IMG/VR virus record: IMGVR_UViG_3300021962_000678
Coordinates: 1 to 23,224 of that record
Reading direction: 5' to 3' (one strand)
Source: a virus
DNA: 23,224 nucleotides
The position numbers were made by a program, and so were the translations under genes. Below, piece after piece: positions 7,893-15,759 of this stretch; the first letter of the stretch is position 1, and each line of letters begins with the position of its first letter. Below the pieces are notes generated by a model that was not told where the DNA came from, ran no database searches, and saw only the letters and a program-made list of their open reading frames with translations.

Positions 7893-9238
7893 AATGGTAT
7901 CTTGCCGGAGGTGTGATTTCCAATTCTACCGAAAGAATCTCTTACTAAATTTAATTTGGTGTAAGTTTCTTTTGGAGAAATATAGTGGCATAAATCTGCT
8001 ATAATATATAGACCACCATTTTGCTTACTGACATTTTTTGTTTCAGTTGCAAGTTCTGGAGCATCAACAAAAACAACATCTCCTGCGTGCAGAGAAAAAT
8101 CTCCAGGTATAGTAATCGTAGTTTTTATAGAATACAACTGATTATATCTCATAATCGCTTGATTCAAAATATTTTTATATTCAAAATTTTCAGTTTTTGA
8201 TTTTTCAATCTGTTGTTGTGGAGTATCTCCAGAGGGTAGAGTCCCTTTGTCAAGAAGATAATAAGTTGTTCTTGAGAAATCTTTATTAGCTTCAGTACGA
8301 TTAAACTCTGGATTTAGAGTTGGGAGTTCTTTACCCAATTTCTTAATACCATCTTTCTTTTCAATTTCCTTTGCATTTGGAACAACTACTTCATAATAAC
8401 AAGTAAAGGGGTCAAACAAAACCGTCCTTGTTGAGTATGCACCCATTTTAAGTTTCTCTTGAACATCAACACGATTGTCCTTTGAATACTCAAGAGCTTT
8501 AGAATCATATCCCGCAGGAATATTGTCTCCTCTAGAATCTGGAGTTTGATTATAAATTATTGATTTTTTCTTTTCTTGACTCAGCAAAGAATCAATTGAT
8601 TTAAATTTAAATCCCTCTGCAGTTTCAAAGAAAAAATATCCAGCAGTATTACCTTTCGCTTCTTTAAAATTAGGAACTGATTTCTTAGACAACCAGTTCA
8701 TTGCATAGTATGGTTTCCTATTATTACCAATAAAGTTATAATTATTCGATGTTTCTTCAACATCAACTTTCTTTTTAGTTGCAAGATAATTTGGTGCAGT
8801 TAAAATCTTTGTAATATGATCGGATATCTTTCCATCAAATCGTTCATTAAGTCTAATCTTTTCATTCAAAATAAACTCCTTAGATACAAGTTCCAACTGA
8901 ATCATAGACTTGGTTGTATCATCTGCCAAAGGAGTAACTTTATTCACATACATTGTCAGGTTTAATGTGAATTCATTATTATCCTTAAATTTTACAGTAA
9001 CTTTCTCTTGACCAACTATTGGCAATCCTTCAATAGCAGTTTTATTGTCAATGGTGTTTCCAGTATCAGCAAATGTATATGTTATTCTTACGGTATCTTG
9101 AAGAATACTTTCATAATACATTAAGCGGACAGCACCATTTACAACACTAACTGTTTTTCCTTGACTCGCATTAGACACTATATCAAATTTTTCTATGTAA
9201 GATGATTCTGCGCTTTTAGTTGTTATTGGATTTGCCAT
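7889..9238 (-). CDS. 27: Baseplate hub protein, gp27-like
   Basis: A 449-residue protein with beta-rich N-terminal half (SYIEKFDIVSNASQGKTV, VRITYTFADTG, KVTVKFKDNNEFTLNLTMYVNKV) and a C-terminal beta part (TTITIPGDFSLHAGDVVFVDAPEL, GGLYIIADLCHYIS). The GDFSLHAGDVV pattern is typical of tail hub proteins of the gp27/gpD/gp44 fold. Position supports this strongly: it lies directly after the tape-measure-like genes and before the gp5-like OB-fold protein, the place of the hub that caps the tape measure and binds the spike. T4 gp27 is about 390 residues, so this is slightly longer. A Shine-Dalgarno AGAGG precedes the ATG. Sequence identity to T4 gp27 is not obvious by eye, so the symbol rests on architecture and order. 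Confidence 0.7.
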   Translation of the reverse strand: MANPITTKSAESSYIEKFDIVSNASQGKTVSVVNGAVRLMYYESILQDTVRITYTFADTGNTIDNKTAIEGLPIVGQEKVTVKFKDNNEFTLNLTMYVNKVTPLADDTTKSMIQLELVSKEFILNEKIRLNERFDGKISDHITKILTAPNYLATKKKVDVEETSNNYNFIGNNRKPYYAMNWLSKKSVPNFKEAKGNTAGYFFFETAEGFKFKSIDSLLSQEKKKSIIYNQTPDSRGDNIPAGYDSKALEYSKDNRVDVQEKLKMGAYSTRTVLFDPFTCYYEVVVPNAKEIEKKDGIKKLGKELPTLNPEFNRTEANKDFSRTTYYLLDKGTLPSGDTPQQQIEKSKTENFEYKNILNQAIMRYNQLYSIKTTITIPGDFSLHAGDVVFVDAPELATETKNVSKQNGGLYIIADLCHYISPKETYTKLNLVRDSFGRIGNHTSGKIPL

Positions 9239-9261
9239 TGTTTATTACCTCTTATCTCTAT

Positions 9262-12195
9262 TTACCCACCCTGATATAAAGATTCAAATGGGTCTGTTTC
9301 CTCTCCACCAAAATATGCAGAACCAACGGAAGCGGGTTCATCATAACCTTGAGATTGAGCACTCATAGGCATATCAGCAATTACCACAACTTGATCAGAA
9401 CCAGACTCGTAAGAAGCAAAGTTGCGTAATACATTTATAGCTTGTTCATATTTTGCAGTGTTCAATGCTCCCAAAAATCCAGGGAAAGTTTGTTCAATAG
9501 CAGCGGTAGAGTCGGCATCAATAACAAACTCTTTTCCTTTCTCACCAACCAATGCCAAATGTGGACGCCCTAGTGTCATTCCACCCTTCTCAAATTTCGC
9601 AATACTACCTCCAAGGAATTCTTTTAAAGTTTTTCTAACTTTAGCAGATCCTGCATAATCTCTTGCACCAATAGCGCCAGAACCACCCCATTGTGCTCCA
9701 GGGACATCAAAGGCAAGTCCAGAATAATGATAAGATCCAGGAGCGTGACCACCAACTCTATCAAATCCCTGGAATTCTGTAACTTGTATTCCTTTAGATT
9801 GGAAAAATTTATATGCTCTAACTGCAGTATTTCTATCTCTAAACGCAATATGATCGTGATAATTTGATGGCAATCCATGACCACTTCTATCAAACCTTCC
9901 AAATGGTGTGTTTGGATCTCCAGTTATATACTCCGCAACAGCACCACCTAAACTACCTCGTTCCCCAACATAACCACCTCTACTTCCCGATGAACGTGCA
10001 GTATATCCACCTTTTTTAACAGCAGACAAGGCAGACTTAACTTTATCTGCCGTCATAGAACTCCTTTGTCCAGGATAATGAAACTTTCCTTGCGCATTTG
10101 GAAGAGATGCAAATTCCTGCGACAATCCTTGCATAAATTGCTCATCACTAATTTCACCCCTCAACCATCTACGTCCACCACGATTTCCTTCAATATTGAC
10201 TTTAGTAATAATCAAATCTTGATTTTCTGGACTATACAAATCTTTATCTGGATTAAGACCTGCTGCCTTTGCTCTACTGACAAGATATTGTGGCAATTGT
10301 TGATATTTACCTACAGCACCAGTTGCTCTTCTTGCAACCTCTGCGATAGTCATCTTAGTAGCACCTTTCAATACTGTGCTTGGATACATTGCCTCATAGT
10401 TTCCACCAGATTCTTTTCCGGCAATCAAATCCAATAATGGTCCCCATTGTCCACCAGAACCACCCTCAAAAGGACCCTCATCTATTTGTTCTGTTGGATC
10501 ACTTTTATCTGGTCCAGCACCTTCCTTTCTCAATTTCAAATTTTCTTGTATTTCTCTTAAAGTCTTTTGCGCATTACTCTCAGTTGCATCCTTAAAAGAC
10601 TTTGCTACCCAATCACTAATATCGCCACCTTGAGAAATCGCATCTAATGTTTTGGGGTCAACAAATCCACCCTCAGCGAAGGCAGCAAGTCCTCCCTTTA
10701 ATTTTCCATCATCTATTCCTTTCGCAACTAACATATTAATACCAAGCCCAACATTCTTATAATCTTGTTGAGTTGGTTTTTGACCCAACAGAATCTTAGA
10801 AGTGATTGCAAGTATTGGACCAAAGTAATCACTATCACCAAGATTTTGCCCTGCCTTTTGAATCACTTTAAAGGGATTCATAACATCAGTTGCTGCTTGC
10901 AAAAACTTAAGTGGATTTGGAAATAATCCAAATAACTTTTCTTCTCCCCCAACATCTGCACCAGGAGAATTTGCTTCTACATCGCCAGGTTTTTGTGGTG
11001 CCAATCTTCTTCTATATCTACCTTTCTTAGATATTGTTCTTTTTACTCCACGTTGAGGTCTTCCACCTCTCGTTACACCACCACCAGCTTTCTTAACAGT
11101 CTTTCCTTTTCCAGATGGCATTCCACTACCAAAAAAGAAATCGTAAAGGACACCACCAATGGCATCTCCAGCAACACCACCAAGTAATCCACCAATAAAG
11201 TTTCCAGCAACAGGCACAACTGTTCCAGCAGCAGCACCTACAGCACCAAGAAGTCCAGCACCAATTGCTCTAAACGCTGCTCTTCCTGGATTTTCTCCAA
11301 GCGCAACGGACAATCCAAAATCAACTAGTGCACCAACAACAGGTAGTGGAATTCTTTTTAGGAAAGGTCTTACTGAAGAAAGGAGTGCTTTATTACCACC
11401 ACGACCAGTAGTTACCTTAGGTCTTTGTCTTAGTGGATTTCTAATGTCAATACCACCAGCACGACCACCACCACTCGTTGTTACCCTAGGTCTTCCGCCT
11501 TGCCCAGGTCTAGGTCTTACTCCAGAAGAAGCACCTCCCTTTCCACCACGACCCCCACCGGATCCAGCAGCAACCATTCCAGCAATCAATGCTAGATTTA
11601 AGAACTGATTTAGGAGACCAGAAAGTTGTTCAAACTGTTTTACTCCATCATTACCAAAAAGATTTTTTACAAATCCACGAGTGGCATCATATGCCTTATA
11701 TCCCCAGTCAATAAAGGTAACCAAACCATCTAGAAGTTTTCCACCAACACCAATTACAAAATCAGTTGCTTTTCCCAAAAATTTAACAATGGGAATTATT
11801 TTTGGCAAATGATCTACTAATCTAACTGCAAAATAACCAAGAATAATATTGCCAATAAAATTCTTTACCCAGTCCAAGAATCCCATTCTTGGGAGACTTG
11901 GTGTTTTTATTTTGTCACCTTCTGCTTTTGGTTTTGTCTCTAATTTTTCCTCTATCTTTTCTCTTCTCTTGGAACTATCTTGCCTCTTAGATTCATTTAG
12001 TTTTTTCTTTTCAGCAGCTAAAGTTCCTTTTAAGATACTATCAATCTCAATTACTTTAATTTTAATAATACCAATATTTTTTATGGACTTATCACTCAAG
12101 GCAACAGAAGAAGAACTCTTAATAAGAGTCTTGTTGATTTTTGCTAATGATCCGCCTTTAGAAGAAGGCAAAAACTTTTGAGTGTTGATTGCCAT
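9262..12195 (-). CDS. Tape-measure-like tail protein with muramidase and M15-like domains
   Basis: A 977-residue protein. A coiled, Lys-rich N-terminus (about 40-95) is followed by hydrophobic helices (about 105-165), Gly/Arg-rich linkers (210-265) and a long hydrophobic Gly/Ala stretch (280-352), as in tape measures. Residues about 583-725 form a lysozyme-like domain (LLDLIAGKESGGNYEAMYP, then TGAVGKYQQLP, then NPDKDLYSPENQDL), with E595 the likely catalytic acid, as in lambda-lysozyme-type muramidases (COG4678). Residues about 775-860 carry a GGHAPGSYHYSGLAFDVPG motif; H823 and D830 match the HxxGxAxD zinc signature of M15/hedgehog-like peptidases, though the usual later ExWH is not seen. 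VGEKGKEFVI (883-892) is a typical tape-measure C-terminal motif. Likely it spans the tail tube and cuts peptidoglycan on injection. Confidence 0.75.
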   Translation of the reverse strand: MAINTQKFLPSSKGGSLAKINKTLIKSSSSVALSDKSIKNIGIIKIKVIEIDSILKGTLAAEKKKLNESKRQDSSKRREKIEEKLETKPKAEGDKIKTPSLPRMGFLDWVKNFIGNIILGYFAVRLVDHLPKIIPIVKFLGKATDFVIGVGGKLLDGLVTFIDWGYKAYDATRGFVKNLFGNDGVKQFEQLSGLLNQFLNLALIAGMVAAGSGGGRGGKGGASSGVRPRPGQGGRPRVTTSGGGRAGGIDIRNPLRQRPKVTTGRGGNKALLSSVRPFLKRIPLPVVGALVDFGLSVALGENPGRAAFRAIGAGLLGAVGAAAGTVVPVAGNFIGGLLGGVAGDAIGGVLYDFFFGSGMPSGKGKTVKKAGGGVTRGGRPQRGVKRTISKKGRYRRRLAPQKPGDVEANSPGADVGGEEKLFGLFPNPLKFLQAATDVMNPFKVIQKAGQNLGDSDYFGPILAITSKILLGQKPTQQDYKNVGLGINMLVAKGIDDGKLKGGLAAFAEGGFVDPKTLDAISQGGDISDWVAKSFKDATESNAQKTLREIQENLKLRKEGAGPDKSDPTEQIDEGPFEGGSGGQWGPLLDLIAGKESGGNYEAMYPSTVLKGATKMTIAEVARRATGAVGKYQQLPQYLVSRAKAAGLNPDKDLYSPENQDLIITKVNIEGNRGGRRWLRGEISDEQFMQGLSQEFASLPNAQGKFHYPGQRSSMTADKVKSALSAVKKGGYTARSSGSRGGYVGERGSLGGAVAEYITGDPNTPFGRFDRSGHGLPSNYHDHIAFRDRNTAVRAYKFFQSKGIQVTEFQGFDRVGGHAPGSYHYSGLAFDVPGAQWGGSGAIGARDYAGSAKVRKTLKEFLGGSIAKFEKGGMTLGRPHLALVGEKGKEFVIDADSTAAIEQTFPGFLGALNTAKYEQAINVLRNFASYESGSDQVVVIADMPMSAQSQGYDEPASVGSAYFGGEETDPFESLYQGG

Positions 12196-12199
12196 TTAC

Positions 12200-14743
12200 T
12201 TAAATGTGAATTCCAAATATGTTGATTTTGGGTCTACTTCCTTTAGTAGACGCATTGAAACTAGGTGGACGTGAGGAAGCTGGACGATTATAGATTGAGG
12301 AAGGTTTATTTTTAGATTGTGGATATGTGTATATTACTGATGGTTTTGATGGAGGTTTTACTGGACGAACTCCTGCGTTTTTAGGACGAGCAAACCTTGA
12401 TTGATATGGTCCAGATTGTTTTCTTCTTGGATCATTGGGTTTATACATTGTCACCGGACCAATATTTTTCTTTTGAGTTTCTTGGGGTTTACCAGACATA
12501 CCCAACAATCCACCAAGTAATGTTTTACTTGCAGAGAGTCCCCAAGATTCTGCAGCAGTTCTTTTGCCACCAAGAATCATATCAACATCACCCTTTCCTT
12601 TAAGTGGATTCATTTGATGCAAAGCTTGAAGTCTCTGTTGAACAGTTTTATCTTTGCCAAACAAAACTTTCATAGGATCTTTCATTTTATCAAAATCATA
12701 CTTATCTTCAATACGATATCCACCACCCATTTTTTTATCTCTTCCATATGCCCAAAATTGTCCAAGAATATTCTTGGCATTTTCAGCAGACTTACTCATC
12801 TTACCATTTTCTGCATAATCAGCATACTGAACTCGTATTCCACCCTCTTTAAATTTCTTAAGAAAACTTCTTTGAGTATTAACTGCATTATTCCACTCAG
12901 TCCTGTCTTGTCCAGGTTTTGGTGGATTTTTGAGTAAAGTATTTAATTTTTGTTGCTCTATTCTAATTTGCTGTGCTGTTCTTTTCTTAGCTCTTTGAAT
13001 TGCTTTTTGCAATTCTGCTTGAGATTCTCCAGACAAATCTCTCTCACTGATAGGTCCACCAAACCCACCTAGCATTTGTTTGGCATATGTTGAACCAGCA
13101 TCTCTATAAGTAGAAGCTCCAGGTCCTTTCAATTTTTCAGCAATTTCCTGGAACATATTTTTTTGTCCACCTAGTTTAGATCCCCGTGTTTTAGATTTTG
13201 CTGCAGGAATATCTGGTGTTCTTATTCCCATACTATTAACAATTCTAGCCACCGCACCAACAGGATCAGTCAATAAAGATCCAGTAGAAGTTTTCCCAGA
13301 AAAAGAAGTAGATGGAGTAGAAGATGGAGGACCCCAAGTAGATTGTCTACTCAAATCAGCGCCAAATTTAAATTTAATAAATCTATTAATTGCACTTAAA
13401 GGATCCTTAGTAAAAGGTAAATTTGCATTAGAATCTCGATACCCAAAAGTTCTATCTTTACCAATCATACCACCACCAGCAGCATAAGTGGTTCCACTCA
13501 TAACCTTTGGTTTGTTGGTTCCACCTCCAGCGGCATTCATTGCTTCGAGAGTATCAACTCCATACTTGGCAACAGCACCACGGGACATAACAAATTCACC
13601 ATCGCTAAGCATTGCAGGAACTTTATCAACTCCCTTTTCGCCACTTACAAATCCACTTGCCAGTCCACCACCACTAAATCCATATGATTTAGTTTTGCCA
13701 GTCTGCAAATAAGAAATTTGCTCATCAATTTCAGATCCTTTACCTTGAAGTTTTTCAAATAAATTTAAACTTGCTTTTTGTTGTTGAAGAGATTTTATTT
13801 TATCTTCTGCACTTCCAGATTGTTTTGATGTTTGCCTTTCTTGTTGATTGACAGTTCCAGGGAACATTGCGGGAATTGTTGCCCCAGCAGTAAAAAGTCC
13901 TAGTCCTATACCAGCAGGACTCTTTATAAATTTAAGTAACTGTGGTATTGCAACCTTTCCAATCTGGAATATAAACCTACCGACAAGACCTATTGTTCCT
14001 CTAATTAATTTACCAAAACTTGTTCCAAATAAAATATAGGATCCAAGTAAAGCAGGCCACCAATCTTTAACAAAACGAATAATTGATTTTACCTTACTTG
14101 CATTACTAGGATCACCTAACCACTCTACAAGTTTATATACAATTCTTCCCATTATAACAGTGGTAAAGAATTGAATGATTCTATCAAGCAAAGATTTTAC
14201 AGGTGCTATTATTTTTTCTGCTGCTTTCTTTAGACCTTCAAATCTTTTTTCTAACTTACTCTCAGCAAGTCCTCTCTTCTCTTGCTCTGCTTTTCTCTTA
14301 CCATAAGAAGAAGCATCATCACTTATCTTCCTTTGCTGTTTTAAAGTTTCCGCTATAGAAACAACAGCAGAAGTTATTGTAGATATACTATCCTCTAAAC
14401 CTCTAGATAATGGAGAAGCACTAATAGCAGTTCCAGGTAGAGCCTTAGTTGCCTTCCCCGCAATTTGTCCCTTTATTCCACCTACTGCAAAAGATTTAGC
14501 AGTTATTTTCTTTTTCTTAACCTCAAACCTTCCATTATCTTTTTTGCTCTTAACTCTTTTAAATTCATCAGTTAAGAGCATAACTTCTTCAGTAGGAATT
14601 GTTTTTTTGGTCATCCTACTTTTGACCATTGCCTCTTTAAGAAGAGTCAAATAAGTTTCATAATCAAGATCAAAAACATCCTCAAGCCCAATGAGCCTCA
14701 GTATCCTACTGTCAATTTCCTCTTTTGGATTAGAAATGGGCAT
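12200..14743 (-). CDS. Tape-measure-like tail protein (847 aa), gp29 analogue
   Basis: An 847-residue protein. Charged helices (110-180) precede a hydrophobic core (about 184-292, including LLDRIIQFFTTVIMGRIVYKLVEWL) and a motif at 364-407 (GFVSGEKGVDKVPAMLSDGEFVM, then MNAAGGG). That motif is characteristic of tape measures (G-x-D-x-VPAMLxxGEFVM). A Lys/Pro/Ser-rich tail follows. The N-terminal layout matches the 977-aa neighbour, suggesting they arose by duplication. No enzymatic domain is visible here. The start ATG (14743) overlaps the gp51 frame by 14 nt and has no clear Shine-Dalgarno, so translational coupling is likely. Position after the gp26/gp51 chaperone pair is the canonical place of a tape measure (T4 gp29). 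Which of the two proteins sets tail length cannot be read from sequence. Confidence 0.75.
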   Translation of the reverse strand: MPISNPKEEIDSRILRLIGLEDVFDLDYETYLTLLKEAMVKSRMTKKTIPTEEVMLLTDEFKRVKSKKDNGRFEVKKKKITAKSFAVGGIKGQIAGKATKALPGTAISASPLSRGLEDSISTITSAVVSIAETLKQQRKISDDASSYGKRKAEQEKRGLAESKLEKRFEGLKKAAEKIIAPVKSLLDRIIQFFTTVIMGRIVYKLVEWLGDPSNASKVKSIIRFVKDWWPALLGSYILFGTSFGKLIRGTIGLVGRFIFQIGKVAIPQLLKFIKSPAGIGLGLFTAGATIPAMFPGTVNQQERQTSKQSGSAEDKIKSLQQQKASLNLFEKLQGKGSEIDEQISYLQTGKTKSYGFSGGGLASGFVSGEKGVDKVPAMLSDGEFVMSRGAVAKYGVDTLEAMNAAGGGTNKPKVMSGTTYAAGGGMIGKDRTFGYRDSNANLPFTKDPLSAINRFIKFKFGADLSRQSTWGPPSSTPSTSFSGKTSTGSLLTDPVGAVARIVNSMGIRTPDIPAAKSKTRGSKLGGQKNMFQEIAEKLKGPGASTYRDAGSTYAKQMLGGFGGPISERDLSGESQAELQKAIQRAKKRTAQQIRIEQQKLNTLLKNPPKPGQDRTEWNNAVNTQRSFLKKFKEGGIRVQYADYAENGKMSKSAENAKNILGQFWAYGRDKKMGGGYRIEDKYDFDKMKDPMKVLFGKDKTVQQRLQALHQMNPLKGKGDVDMILGGKRTAAESWGLSASKTLLGGLLGMSGKPQETQKKNIGPVTMYKPNDPRRKQSGPYQSRFARPKNAGVRPVKPPSKPSVIYTYPQSKNKPSSIYNRPASSRPPSFNASTKGSRPKINIFGIHI

Positions 14744-14918
14744 TGGTCATCTGCTGTTTTTGTTTTAACTCTTCTTCTTCAAGATGCTGTTGTAATAATG
14801 CAACGTATATGTCCCTCTCCCAAGGAATCATATTTTCAATTTCCCATAATGAATATTTATGGTACTGCATTAATGAAAAATTAAGTTTAAAGTAATTCTC
14901 AAGGTCCATATGGACCAT
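14730..14918 (-). CDS. 51: gp51-like hub assembly catalyst / tail chaperone, -1 frame of gp26
   Basis: A 62-residue helical protein with FKLNFSLMQYHKYSLWEIENMIPWERDIYVALLQQHLEEEE, a pattern I associate with cyanophage gp51-like proteins and with the T part of tail chaperone fusions (short, helical, preceding the tape measure). Its frame is open from 14957, overlapping gp26 by 37 nt in the -1 frame. There is no Shine-Dalgarno at a usable distance before the ATG at 14918. The T TTT TTC heptamer at 14927-14933 leads exactly into this frame, with no stop in between. It is therefore more likely made as a gp26-gp51 fusion of about 303 residues than alone. It overlaps the 847-aa tape-measure gene by 14 nt. 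Assignment to gp51 itself rests on position and this pattern. Confidence 0.72.
   Translation of the reverse strand: MVHMDLENYFKLNFSLMQYHKYSLWEIENMIPWERDIYVALLQQHLEEEELKQKQQMTNAHF
14903..14916. repeat. Perfect palindrome downstream of the slippery site
   Basis: GGTCCATATGGACC is a perfect 14-nt palindrome that can fold as a 5-bp GC-rich stem with an ATAT loop. It begins 10 nt after the T TTT TTC heptamer on the minus strand and overlaps the nominal gp51 start codon (14918-14916). It could act as the downstream stimulator of frameshifting and would also hide an independent gp51 start. Confidence 0.55.
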
Positions 14919-14920
14919 AC

Positions 14921-15640
14921 TTATGCGAAAAAACTTGCTAACCCTTCTAACACCACTTCACTTTCAACTTCAGTTACTGGATTCGTCACCTTAATTGTAT
15001 GAGAAAGTTTTGGCATTGTCTCAAAGAACCTCTCAATATCTTTGAACTGAGATGAGTTCATTGATTCTAAAAAGTCTGCCATTTCTTTTTTAGTCACATC
15101 TGCGGCAGTCCAAACTTCTTCTTCAGTAAAGATTTTATCAATGCAAGATGCAATCAATTCAAAAGATTGATCCATTGCATTCTTATTACCAAAATCAAAA
15201 TTACTCTTGATAAATTGGTCCAAAGAAGGATACTTCATTTCCATCATAATAGAATCATCAAGTTTGATTCTGTTTGAATGCTCATCATTTTTTTGGACTT
15301 TAATATCATCCAAATTAATTTTTACTGGAACTTGAGTTTCGCCATCATCAGGGCAAATAATATTAACTTCAAGTTCTTCTCCAACAGACTTACCACGAAT
15401 ATTTAAAAACAAATATTCAATGTCAAAAGTAGGAAGAGATTCTACTTTAATATTTTTTGTAAGGATACAACTTTTGATAACTGTTTTAATTGCTGTTGTA
15501 ATTTGCTTCGTATCTTCACTCTCTAAAGCAATTACAAGCAACTTTTCTTCTTTAACAAGAAACGGTCTATATTGAATAGTCTCTCCAGTTGAAGGCAATT
15601 CAAGTTCATAAGTTGGTGTAGAAATCTTAGGTAAAGGCAT
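14921..15640 (-). CDS. 26: Baseplate hub subunit gp26-like / tail assembly chaperone
   Basis: A 239-residue protein with the T4 gp26 pattern: an N-terminal PTYELELPSTGETIQYRPFLVKEEKLLVIALES, then FDIEYLFLNIRGKSVGEEL, a beta part with the single Cys of NIICPDDG, and KINLDDIKV. T4 gp26 is about 208 residues. In T4 it is classed as a hub protein; its location immediately before gp51 and the tape-measure genes, and the frameshift signal at its end, suggest a G/GT-like chaperone of the tape measure. The start at 15640 is supported by AGGA 5 nt upstream. A late-type CATAAATA box lies at 15668-15675, making this the first gene of the long leftward late unit. Confidence 0.82.
   Translation of the reverse strand: MPLPKISTPTYELELPSTGETIQYRPFLVKEEKLLVIALESEDTKQITTAIKTVIKSCILTKNIKVESLPTFDIEYLFLNIRGKSVGEELEVNIICPDDGETQVPVKINLDDIKVQKNDEHSNRIKLDDSIMMEMKYPSLDQFIKSNFDFGNKNAMDQSFELIASCIDKIFTEEEVWTAADVTKKEMADFLESMNSSQFKDIERFFETMPKLSHTIKVTNPVTEVESEVVLEGLASFFA
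14927..14948 (-). promoter_or_regulatory. Programmed -1 ribosomal frameshift site (gp26 to gp51)
   Basis: Read on the minus strand: AGAAGGG (14948-14942), an 8-nt spacer (TTAGCAAG), then TTTTTTC (14933-14927), which in the gp26 frame is T TTT TTC (Phe-Phe). The gp26 stop TAA follows one codon later. A -1 slip gives CGC ATA AGT ATG and enters the gp51 frame. An upstream Shine-Dalgarno-like element about 10 nt before the heptamer plus a downstream hairpin is the arrangement known from E. coli dnaX. This would add Arg-Ile-Ser and the 62 gp51 residues to gp26 residue 238. Confidence 0.75.
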
Positions 15641-15667
15641 AATATCCTATAGAACTTCAGGTGTGAT

Positions 15668-15675
15668 TATTTATG
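15668..15675 (-). promoter_or_regulatory. Late promoter box CATAAATA upstream of gp26
   Basis: On the minus strand CATAAATA lies 28-35 nt upstream of the gp26 ATG, matching the NATAAATA late motif of T4-like phages (gp55/gp33/clamp-dependent). It would start transcription near 15661 and drive the leftward tail operon. The CATAAATA inside gp51 (14854-14861) is a weaker duplicate candidate. Confidence 0.65.
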
Positions 15676-15726
15676 GGGGATGGACAGATGGGGAAGTGTC
15701 CACTCAACCCCAAACGACCCACAAAT

Positions 15727-15739
15727 CCGTGCTATGATA
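15727..15739 (+). promoter_or_regulatory. Extended -10 promoter for the membrane-protein island
   Basis: TGC-TATGAT (TATGAT at 15733-15738) is an extended -10 element with a predicted start near 15745, 15 nt before the ATG at 15760. The 13-mer CCGTGCTATGATA is identical to the one in the early promoter at the left end (141-153, minus strand). No good -35 box is seen 16-18 nt upstream, so it may be activator-dependent or a middle promoter. Confidence 0.6.
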
Positions 15740-15759
15740 ACTACAGTTCAAACAAACCG

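Noticed and set aside
11159-11608. Plus-strand open frame of 149 codons, Pro/Ala rich
   Set aside because: It is the reverse of a Gly/Ala-rich part of the tape-measure-like gene, where GC-rich codons leave few stops.
14854-14861. CATAAATA box on the minus strand inside gp51
   Set aside because: It matches the late motif but lies in coding sequence for HKYS, far from its next start and within a unit already served by the box at 15668-15675; chance is likely in AT-rich DNA. A similar GATAAATA lies in the exonuclease gene.
15673-15759. An N-terminal extension of the membrane protein starting at ATG 15673
   Set aside because: The extra 29 residues lie partly upstream of the extended -10 promoter and overlap the gp26 late promoter, and they look unlike protein. 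The ATG at 15760 follows the predicted start by 15 nt.
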